A stretch of DNA of 64,000 bases, taken from contig NZ_FOZV01000008.1 in NCBI RefSeq assembly GCF_900116065.1, positions 45,477 to 109,476 of the forward strand, written 5' to 3'. How positions within the stretch are numbered: the first letter of the stretch is position 1; each line of letters begins with the position of its first letter. The DNA comes from Brevundimonas viscosa. GTDB taxonomy: Bacteria; Pseudomonadota; Alphaproteobacteria; Caulobacterales; Caulobacteraceae. Positions 17,034-26,378 of this stretch are shown here, piece by piece. Both the position numbers and the translations under genes were made by a program. The notes beneath the pieces are model-generated. The model searched no databases and had not been told where the DNA came from. It saw nothing but the letters and a program-made list of their open reading frames with translations.

Positions 17034-18560
17034 TCAGCAGGTCTGACCGTCGGTCAGGCCGCAGGTCCAACCCCGCCACCAGGTGTCGGAGGCGTTCTGG
17101 ACCGCGCCGACGTAGGTAGTCGGCTGGAACCAGCTGTAGACCGCCGGCGCGTTGGTCGGCGTCATCGCCGTCTCGTTGGCGCCGTTGATGAAGGTCAGCG
17201 TCTGGTTCGACAGCGACGTGCCCGAGGCCGGCGCGGTCAGGGTCGAGGTTCCGTTCGCCGTATTCCCCGTGCCGGCCGTGAAGACCGCCTGCGAGGCGGC
17301 AGTGTTCGACGGGCGGTACGGAAGGGCGCAGGACATGAACACCGAGGTGAAGGTCGGCGCCACCGACTGGGTGTCGGCGTCCGCGATGGCGAGACAGCCC
17401 GCCGCCGAGCCGGCCACGTTGGTGAAGACCGAGTTGATGACCGTCGGATCGGCGCCGGTGTCGAAGTGGGCCACCGTGTGGGCGTCGGTCGGGGCGTTGC
17501 GGCCGACCAAGGTCCAGTTGGCGATCTTCGGCTGCGAGTTGTAGCGCGAGGCGATCGGCACCGAGGTCGGGGCCGACGAGAACTCGAACCCGGCCGAGCG
17601 GCTGGTCGAGTTCGGGGCGCGCTGGGTCACGATGCCGAACTGGGCGCCGCCGCGCCAGCCGGTGTCGGTGTCCAGGCCGTCGTCGTCGGCGCCGTTGATC
17701 ACGATGTGGCGCAGGTTGACGTTGCCGCCGAAGATCTCGATGCCATCGTCGGAGCTGTTGTACGACTGCACGTACTCGATGGTGGTACCCGAGCCGACGC
17801 CGGCCAGGGTCAGGGCCTGAAGCTCGTTGCCGGTCGAGATCTCGAAGCCCGAGTATTTGATCTGCACATAGCGCAGGCGGCCCGAGTTATCGGCCGGCGT
17901 GGCGCCGCCGTAGAAGGCGCTGGTGCCCTCGACCTGGCCGGTGCAGGTGACCGGGGCGGTCAGCTGGCAGTTGGCCTGCGGCGCGCGGCCGGCGATGACG
18001 ATGCCGCCCCACTGGCCCTGCGAGTTCTCGGTCGCCGTGCCTTCGACGTTCTGGCGGCTGGTGAAGACGATCGGATTGGTGGCCGTGCCTTCGGCGAAGA
18101 TCTGCGAGCCGCGGTTGATCAGCAGGTAGTCGGCGCCGCTCGAGGCGAAGATGCGCACGCCGGCCTCGATGGTCAGGATGCCCTGGGCGCTGCCGGCGAT
18201 CGGGGCGGCCGGATCGACGCCGCGGTCGCTGCCGACCGAGGTGCGGCCGCTAATGGCGTAGATGGTGCCGGCGCGCAGCGGCACCGTCAGGGCGCCGTCG
18301 ATCTGCTGCGGCAGCTGGCAGACGCGCAGGGTGCCCGCCGCGCCCGCGGCGATGGTGCCGATGTTGGCGAAGCCCGTCGGGCAGTCGGCCGCCGGCTGAC
18401 CCGGTCCCGGGCCCGGAGGCGGCGTGGAGCCGCCGCCGTTGCCGCCGTCGCCGAAGTCGCCTTCGCCGGGGGAGGCCACCTCGGCGCCGCCGCCGCAGGC
18501 GGCCAGGGCGAGGGCGCTGGCGGAGATCGCCAGCAGGGTCGTCAGTCGGAGGCCGGTCAT
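17034..18560 (-). CDS. Predicted surface lipoprotein with parallel beta-helix-like repeats
   Basis: 508-aa lipoprotein. The N-terminus MTGLRLTTLLAISASALALAAC carries lipobox LAAC, followed by a Gly/Pro-rich linker. The rest is rich in Gly, Asn, Thr and Ser with stacked short beta motifs (GSQIFAEGTATNPIVFTS, IEYVQSYNSSDDGIEIFGG, LRHIVINGADDDGLDTDTG), as in right-handed parallel beta-helix proteins. Cysteines occur in pairs. No catalytic motif is recognised. A GTG nine bases upstream is an alternative start. It lies upstream of a TonB receptor and close to the type II secretion genes, so it may be a secreted, surface-displayed lipoprotein. That is inference from position and fold. Confidence 0.75.
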   Translation of the reverse strand: MTGLRLTTLLAISASALALAACGGGAEVASPGEGDFGDGGNGGGSTPPPGPGPGQPAADCPTGFANIGTIAAGAAGTLRVCQLPQQIDGALTVPLRAGTIYAISGRTSVGSDRGVDPAAPIAGSAQGILTIEAGVRIFASSGADYLLINRGSQIFAEGTATNPIVFTSRQNVEGTATENSQGQWGGIVIAGRAPQANCQLTAPVTCTGQVEGTSAFYGGATPADNSGRLRYVQIKYSGFEISTGNELQALTLAGVGSGTTIEYVQSYNSSDDGIEIFGGNVNLRHIVINGADDDGLDTDTGWRGGAQFGIVTQRAPNSTSRSAGFEFSSAPTSVPIASRYNSQPKIANWTLVGRNAPTDAHTVAHFDTGADPTVINSVFTNVAGSAAGCLAIADADTQSVAPTFTSVFMSCALPYRPSNTAASQAVFTAGTGNTANGTSTLTAPASGTSLSNQTLTFINGANETAMTPTNAPAVYSWFQPTTYVGAVQNASDTWWRGWTCGLTDGQTC

Positions 18561-18847
18561 CGTGTTCACCGTGTCTGATCCAGAAAAGATGGCTCGGCAG
18601 GTGTGACCCGACGCCCGGTCACGTCGTGACGACCGGGACCACCCCTGCCCGCAGCTTGGCTAGACGGACCATGTGACACCGGGGCCGCCGAACGGTGACG
18701 GTTGCGGCGCGCTTGTGTGAAGTTGTTTTCGCCGTTCGGTGAAACTCGCTCCCGATACGGCGCGATCGTCACAAACCGGCGATAGCACGGGGCCTTGGGG
18801 CGAAGGCACGGGTCCCCCCGCCGACGGCAGGAGGGCGTGAGGTCCGC

Positions 18848-19504
18848 ATGGCTCTGGACAGGATACCGGTCGAAGCGGCCGCGGCGCTCGGCCTGGCCGG
18901 GGTGATCGCGGGACTGCTGATCGCCCGCATCAGACTGGCCCGACCCGCCGCGGAAGCGGCGTCCCGGGGCGGCGCCCGCGTGCTGTCGCTGACCGCCGGC
19001 GGGTTCGCGATCGGCCTGTGGTCGGCGCTCGGCCAGCCCTCCGTGACGGCGGCCCTCCTGACCGCCCTGTTCGGCTGGCAGCTGCTGCTGATCGCGGCGG
19101 TGGACGCGGAGCACTTCTGGCTCCCGGACCGGCTCACCTTTCCACTGGCGGCGACCGGCCTCGTCGCCGCGGCGGCGCTGGAGACGCACCTGCTGGCGGA
19201 CGCTGTTATCGGCGCCGCGGCCGGATTCGCGGCCCTGTGGCTGCTGGCGTTGGCCTATCGGCAGCTGCGCGGCCGCGAGGGCCTCGGCGGCGGCGATCCC
19301 TTCCTGCTTGCGGCCATCGGAGCCTGGGTCGGCTGGGCCGGCCTGCCCGGCGTGCTGTTGTGGGCCGGCGTCGCGGGGCTCAGCGTCGTCGCAGGACGGG
19401 CGGCGGCGGGACGGCCGCTCTCCGGCGCCGACCGTCTGCCCTTCGGGGTCTTTCTGGCCATCGGCGGCTGGCTGACGTGGGTTCTCGGCCCGCTGGGCGG
19501 ATGA
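18848..19504 (+). CDS. gspO: Prepilin peptidase (A24 family), short form
   Basis: 218-aa polytopic inner-membrane aspartyl protease that cleaves pseudopilin leaders. The two catalytic Asp motifs are visible: AAVDAEHFWLPDRLTFPL near residues 80-97, and LGGGDPFLLAAIGAW near 146-160. Unlike classical PilD/GspO it lacks the N-terminal cytoplasmic domain with the zinc-binding CxxC pairs and N-methyltransferase activity, so it is a peptidase-only form like TadV/CpaA-type enzymes. It is transcribed divergently from the lipoprotein gene. Its proximity to the gsp operon supports service to GspG-K. Confidence 0.88.
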   Translation: MALDRIPVEAAAALGLAGVIAGLLIARIRLARPAAEAASRGGARVLSLTAGGFAIGLWSALGQPSVTAALLTALFGWQLLLIAAVDAEHFWLPDRLTFPLAATGLVAAAALETHLLADAVIGAAAGFAALWLLALAYRQLRGREGLGGGDPFLLAAIGAWVGWAGLPGVLLWAGVAGLSVVAGRAAAGRPLSGADRLPFGVFLAIGGWLTWVLGPLGG

Positions 19505-19599
19505 CGTCGCAAACGCGTGCCGAAAGCGACAACGAACCGTCAGCGGCCCGACGCAAATCTGCGGAACGGCCGCGCTAGGTCCTTCTCCGGGAGGCCCGC

Positions 19600-19971
19600 A
19601 TGACGAGGTTGCCGAAAGCCGCCGCCGCCGCCGAGGCGCGCCACAACCGCCTGCTGGGCCACCGGCTGGCGCTGCTCCGCTCCGCCCGCGGCCTGCGCCT
19701 GGCCGAGGTGGCGGAGTCGGTCGGCGTCGGCCTGCAGCTGATCCAGCGCTACGAATCCGGGGAGATGGCCGTGCCGTTCGGCCGGCTCGTGCGGCTGGCC
19801 GAAGCGCTGGACGTGCCCCTGGCCACGCTGCTGGGCGAGGCCTTCGACGGCGCGGGCCGCGGCGGGGAGGAAACGGCCGCGGTGCTGCAGATCGCCCGCA
19901 TCGCCGGTCGGCTGCCCCTCGCCAAGCGCGCCGCCCTGGCGGCCATGGCGCGGGAACTGGGACGACCCTGA
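19600..19971 (+). CDS. XRE-family transcriptional regulator
   Basis: 123-aa DNA-binding protein with one helix-turn-helix of the Cro/C1 type (about residues 20-75: GHRLALLRSARGLRLAEVAE, then VGLQLIQRYESGEMAVP) and a short helical C-terminus. It has a good GGGAGG ribosome site. It follows gspO on the same strand with 95 bases between. Target genes are unknown. It is the last chromosomal gene before the first tRNA-associated insertion. Confidence 0.85.
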   Translation: MTRLPKAAAAAEARHNRLLGHRLALLRSARGLRLAEVAESVGVGLQLIQRYESGEMAVPFGRLVRLAEALDVPLATLLGEAFDGAGRGGEETAAVLQIARIAGRLPLAKRAALAAMARELGRP

Positions 19972-20005
19972 CCCTGGAGGCCCGGTCCGCCGTGTGAACA
20001 AGAGC

Positions 20006-20063
20006 TGGTGCGGGCGGTCCGGCTCGAACCGACACTCCTTTCGGGACCGGATTTTGGGTCCGG
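20006..20063 (-). repeat. Decayed 3' fragment of tRNA-Leu (outer attachment-site relic)
   Basis: 58 bases match the 3' part of the intact tRNA-Leu at 52521-52605, in the same orientation, with three substitutions (20020, 20045, 20057). One disrupts the T-stem pairing and another the U33 position, and no 5' half is present, so it is not a functional tRNA. It marks the far left boundary of tandem insertions at the tRNA gene. Confidence 0.85.
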
Positions 20064-20399
20064 CCGCAGCCAGTGTTTTCAACTCGTTATCTGTGAGGCG
20101 GCGCTGTTGCGGCCCTATCGACATTCTCTCGCCGGTCCGCTCCTGATTCACTGCTGCCTTTCGGCGCGTCCGCTTGCGAGGAGACGCTCTCCAAACGAGT
20201 GATCCGACACCGATTTGGAGAGCCCTGTGGCCGCCGCAGGCAGGGATGGATGCATCACCGCTGCACGCCAGAAGCGACCCCAGCGGGGTAACAGCCTCCT
20301 GTTCGGGCTTCGCAAGGACGACTATCCGGCGGAGCTCGCCGTTGCCAGCCGGTCTCCCAGATGCGAGACCCGGTGCGTCTGGAGGCAGCGGGCTGGGGG
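20064..20399. other. Non-coding left end of island A and lacI leader
   Basis: I see no convincing gene. It contains GCGGCGCTGTTGCGG at 20098-20112, 35 bases inside the tRNA repeat. A near-identical motif sits at the same offset in island B (30009). The remainder is the 5' region of the LacI gene. Confidence 0.5.
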
Positions 20400-21452
20400 A
20401 TGGCGGGCGCAACAATCTACGACGTGGCCGCCCGGGCGGGCGTCTCGATCAAGTCTGTCTCCCGGGTCCTCAACGGCGAGGCGAACGTCAGCGAGGCGCT
20501 GCGCAGGAAGGTCGAGGGAGCGGTAGCCGAACTAGGCTATCGCCGAAGCCTTTCCGCGCGGTCCCTGGCCGGGTCGGCCTCCTCGATTATCGCCGCCTTG
20601 GTCGACGCTACCCTGACCATCGAGCACTGGCGCAGCGGGCGCGGCAACGACTACCTTAGCCGTCTCGAACTCGGCCTGCTGATGGAATGCCGCCAAGCCG
20701 ACCACCACCTGATGGTCGAACTGGTCGATTACGACGCCCCCACCCTGCGTCAGGATCTCGCCAGCCTCCTGACCGCCATCCGGCCGCAGGGCGTGGTTCT
20801 GACGCCGCCGAACTCGGACAACGACGTGGTCCTCGAGGTGCTCAGTGAATTGGCGGTCCCTTTCGCCCGCATCGGGCCTGAGACCGCTCCGGATCTCGGA
20901 GTCCGCATCCGCATGGACGACGCCGGCGCAGCCGAGCAGATCACCGATCACCTGCTGGATCTCGGCCACGTGGACATCGCCCACATTTCGGGTCCCGCCG
21001 CCTATTCCGCCAGCCGATTGCGTCGGACCGGCTTCGAAGCGGCGCTACGCCGCCGGGGACTGACGCCGCGACCGGAGTGGGTGGCGGAAGGGCAGTTCAC
21101 CTTTGGATCCGGCCTCGACGCCGCCGAGCGCCTGCTGGGCGGGCCTCGCCGCCCTACCGCCATCTTCGCCGCCAACGACGACATGGCCCTCGGGGTGCTG
21201 CAGGCCGCGGCCGCCCGGGGGCTGCGGGTGCCGCACGATCTTTCGGTGGCGGGCTTCGACGATACCCCCAGCGCGGTGTTCAGCACGCCGCCCCTGACCA
21301 CGATTCGCCAGCCGGTCGCGGAAATGGCCGCTGCCGCGGCGCAGCGGCTCATTCCCCTGCTGAAGGCGCGACTGGACGCGAACGATGGTCTGGAGGAGGT
21401 CATCGTTCCCCATTCGCTGATGATCCGGGGATCAACCTCGCAGCCGGCCTAG
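20400..21452 (+). CDS. LacI-family transcriptional regulator of the beta-glucan locus
   Basis: 350-aa repressor. The N-terminal LacI helix-turn-helix (TIYDVAARAGVSIKSVSRVL, residues 5-24) and hinge helix (RSLSARSLAGS) are followed by a periplasmic-binding-like effector domain with FAANDDMALGVLQAA and VAGFDDTPSA. I prefer the ATG at 20400; one 39 bases upstream is also open. The protein probably binds TGACAGCGCTGTCA, which occurs just downstream in front of the GH3 gene and again before the TonB receptor gene. The effector is likely a short gluco-oligosaccharide, inferred from the target genes. Confidence 0.92.
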   Translation: MAGATIYDVAARAGVSIKSVSRVLNGEANVSEALRRKVEGAVAELGYRRSLSARSLAGSASSIIAALVDATLTIEHWRSGRGNDYLSRLELGLLMECRQADHHLMVELVDYDAPTLRQDLASLLTAIRPQGVVLTPPNSDNDVVLEVLSELAVPFARIGPETAPDLGVRIRMDDAGAAEQITDHLLDLGHVDIAHISGPAAYSASRLRRTGFEAALRRRGLTPRPEWVAEGQFTFGSGLDAAERLLGGPRRPTAIFAANDDMALGVLQAAAARGLRVPHDLSVAGFDDTPSAVFSTPPLTTIRQPVAEMAAAAAQRLIPLLKARLDANDGLEEVIVPHSLMIRGSTSQPA

Positions 21453-21461
21453 CCATCATCT

Positions 21462-21475
21462 TGACAGCGCTGTCA
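21462..21475. promoter_or_regulatory. LacI-type operator before the GH3 gene
   Basis: TGACAGCGCTGTCA is a perfect 14-bp palindrome with the central CG expected for LacI-family operators. It overlaps a TTGACA -35-like hexamer (21461-21466), with GCTAAT 17 bases further on, so binding would block the promoter of the GH3-MFS unit. An identical copy is at 29365-29378. Confidence 0.85.
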
Positions 21476-21560
21476 TTCGCCCCGCTAATGGCCTGAGCCG
21501 GCGGCGGCGGGGGGCCTCGGTCCCTGCCTCGATCGGGAGTGTCCTCAGCTGGAGTTCGCC

Positions 21561-24071
<2,511 letters not shown>

Positions 24072-24118
24072 CGGCTTCGCGCTTGCGCGGAGAGCGGGCG
24101 GCCGCAAAAGCTCCGGCG

Positions 24119-25363
24119 ATGGACGAGCCGAGCGAGAATCAGGCAGGCGCCCCCGCCCTGGCGCCGGTGAGTCGGCCCTTCATGGGTCTGTTCGCCCTCG
24201 CCCATCTCGGCGCCTTCATCGCCTTCATCCCCATGCTCAACCTGCTCCTGCCCCTGAAGGCGGAGCTGATCGATCCGGCCGGCAAGGCCGTTCTCCTCAG
24301 CCAGGTCATGCTGTGGGGCGCGGCGGTGGCGGCGGTGACCAATCTGGCCGCCGGCGCGCTCAGCGACGTCACCCACGGGCCGTTCGGGCGGCGGAGGCCT
24401 TGGATCATCGTCGGGGCCCTCGCCGTGGCCGGGGCGCACGGCTTCGTCTTCGCCGCCGTCACGCCGCAACAGCTGCTTGTCGCAGTCCTCGTCTTCCAGG
24501 CCGCGGTCAATGTGATGTTCGGCCCTCTCAACGCGGTGCTGCCGGACGTCGTGCCGGGGCGGCAGAAGGGGCTCGCGGCGGCGCTGGCCGGCCTCGCCCT
24601 GCCGGGCGCGGGCCTCTTCACCGCCGGCGTCCTGGCGGTGGCGCTGGACCAGCTGGACCTTCGCTTCCTCGTCGTGGCGCTGGCTGTGCCCCTCCTGGTC
24701 CTGCCCTTCGCCCTGCACCTCAGCGAACCGCGGCGGCCGCGGCCCGCGGCCCGCGTCGGCCTGCCGTCGCTGGCGGCCCTCACGGACCGCGACTTCCTGA
24801 TGGCCTTCGCCTCCCGCCTGCTGGTCCAGGTCGCCATCACCTTCAACGTGCTCTACCTGCTGTTCTACCTGCAGGAGACGGCGCGTCTGGGCTCCCTCGA
24901 CCATCTGCGGCCCGAAGCGGTGCTGGGCGGCCTGCTGGGCCTCAGCACCGTGATCTCGCTCGCCGCCGGCTTCTTCGGCGGCATCCTCTCCGACCGGTTG
25001 CGCCGTCGGCGTTCGTTTGTGACGGCGGGCGGGCTGGCCATGGCCGGCGGCGCGGCGCTTCTGGCCGCCGCGCCCGGGTGGCCGGGGCCGCTGGCCGCCC
25101 AGCTCCTCTTCGGCCTCGGACTGGGCCTGTACTCGACGGTTGACACTGCGCTGGTGGCCGAGGTCCTGCCTGATCCGCAGGCGGCGGGCCGGGACCTCGG
25201 GCTCATGAACGTCGCGATCACGGCGCCGCAGGTGCTCGCGCCGCTGCTGGGGCTGGGTCTGCTGTCGCTGTCCGGCGGCGACTTCCGGTGGGTCTACGCG
25301 GCCTCAGCCCTCTTCGCCCTGTTCGGCGCGCTGGCGGTGACCGGCATCCGCCGCGTGCGCTGA
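24119..25363 (+). CDS. MFS sugar transporter (GPH/SLC45-like)
   Basis: 414-aa inner-membrane symporter. Twelve hydrophobic segments are visible, with the loop motif GALSDVTHGPFGRRRPWIIVG (motif DVTHGPFGRRRP) characteristic of the glycoside-pentoside-hexuronide/SLC45-like branch, and the second-half counterpart GGILSDRLRRRR. It starts 47 bases after the GH3 gene on the same strand, so it probably imports the glucose or short gluco-oligosaccharide released in the periplasm. It converges on the GH5 gene with nine bases between the stops. Confidence 0.88.
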   Translation: MDEPSENQAGAPALAPVSRPFMGLFALAHLGAFIAFIPMLNLLLPLKAELIDPAGKAVLLSQVMLWGAAVAAVTNLAAGALSDVTHGPFGRRRPWIIVGALAVAGAHGFVFAAVTPQQLLVAVLVFQAAVNVMFGPLNAVLPDVVPGRQKGLAAALAGLALPGAGLFTAGVLAVALDQLDLRFLVVALAVPLLVLPFALHLSEPRRPRPAARVGLPSLAALTDRDFLMAFASRLLVQVAITFNVLYLLFYLQETARLGSLDHLRPEAVLGGLLGLSTVISLAAGFFGGILSDRLRRRRSFVTAGGLAMAGGAALLAAAPGWPGPLAAQLLFGLGLGLYSTVDTALVAEVLPDPQAAGRDLGLMNVAITAPQVLAPLLGLGLLSLSGGDFRWVYAASALFALFGALAVTGIRRVR

Positions 25364-25372
25364 CCGGTGGCG

Positions 25373-26338
25373 TCAGTTAGTGGGCGGCGGGTTCATCCGC
25401 CGCAGCCAGGCGCGAACGAACAGGCCCGAGGGGCTGATCATCGCGTCGTCCCAGCCGCCTTCGCCCGGGGCGCCGGGGCGCAGGGCGGCGGAGGTCTCGT
25501 CCTTGTCGGTGATCGACCAGTTCAGGCTGCTGAGGTCGTTCGCTTCCATGAAGTCCCACCACAGGGCGGTCTCTTCCCGGTCGAGAATCCCGTCCCCCGT
25601 CGCCTCGCTGGTTCCCCATTCGGTGACGAACAGGGCGGCGCCCAGCTCCATCGCCTTCGCCGCCTTGTCGCGCAGCTCCTGACGGTGGGTGCCGGCGTAA
25701 AAGTGCAGGGTGTACGCGACGTTGGCGAAGGGCAGGGGATCCGCCGCCGCGATGTCGACGTCCTGGGACCAGCTGGGCGTCCCGGCGATGATCAGGTTGT
25801 CCGGATCATGGGCGCGGATCCGGGGGATGACCGCCATGTGGTAGGGCCGGACCACCTCGCCCCAGGAATGGGTGTTCAGCGGCTCGTTGTAAGTCTCGTA
25901 GATCAGGTTCGGCCGGTCGCCGTACTTCCGGGCGATGCGGGCGAAGAAGGCGCCGGCGGCTTCCGCCTCGGGCTCGTGGGCGTGCCAGTCGACGATCACG
26001 TACAGGCCTTCGGCGATGGCGGCTTCGATCACCGCCTCGGCCTTCGCCATTTCCCGTTCCGGATTGTCGAGGTAGCCGTCGTGATGAACCGCGACGGCGG
26101 CGCGAACCACGGTGACCGACCAGTCGTCCTTCAGCCAGCGCACCGCGTCGGCGTTGTAGTACTGCGGCGCCCACTGGCTCCAGAACAGCGACATGCCTCG
26201 CAGGGTCACGGGCTCGCCGTGCTGGCCGACCAGCCGCGTCCCCTCCAGCCGCAGCTGGCCGTGCCGCTCGACCGGCGTCTCGGCGAGAGCCGCGCCCGGC
26301 AGCAGCACGAGGAGGGCGAGGGCGAGCAATCGTTTCAA
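25373..26338 (-). CDS. Glycoside hydrolase family 5 endoglucanase (cellulase)
   Basis: 321-aa secreted endo-beta-1,4-glucanase-like enzyme. It has signal peptide RLLALALLVLLPGAALA and a single GH5 (beta/alpha)8 barrel, with acid/base Glu152 in IYETYNEPLN and nucleophile Glu240 in FVTEWGTSEA, plus GMSLFWSQW and VIVDWHAHE at strand ends. I chose the TTG at 26338 because GGAGA lies five bases upstream and the signal peptide starts there. An ATG at 26377, just after the receptor stop, would add 13 residues. No carbohydrate-binding module is present. It is cotranscribed downstream of the TonB receptor. Confidence 0.92.
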   Translation of the reverse strand: MKRLLALALLVLLPGAALAETPVERHGQLRLEGTRLVGQHGEPVTLRGMSLFWSQWAPQYYNADAVRWLKDDWSVTVVRAAVAVHHDGYLDNPEREMAKAEAVIEAAIAEGLYVIVDWHAHEPEAEAAGAFFARIARKYGDRPNLIYETYNEPLNTHSWGEVVRPYHMAVIPRIRAHDPDNLIIAGTPSWSQDVDIAAADPLPFANVAYTLHFYAGTHRQELRDKAAKAMELGAALFVTEWGTSEATGDGILDREETALWWDFMEANDLSSLNWSITDKDETSAALRPGAPGEGGWDDAMISPSGLFVRAWLRRMNPPPTN

Positions 26339-26378
26339 GGCCGTCTCCGTGCTGCGTGCGGACGGGTCGATCCGCACC

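Noticed and set aside
20006..20063. A second tRNA-Leu gene
   Set aside because: Only the 3' portion is present, the T-stem is mispaired and there is no acceptor 5' strand or D-arm. It is an attachment relic. The fragment at 29912-29973 was rejected as a gene for the same reason.
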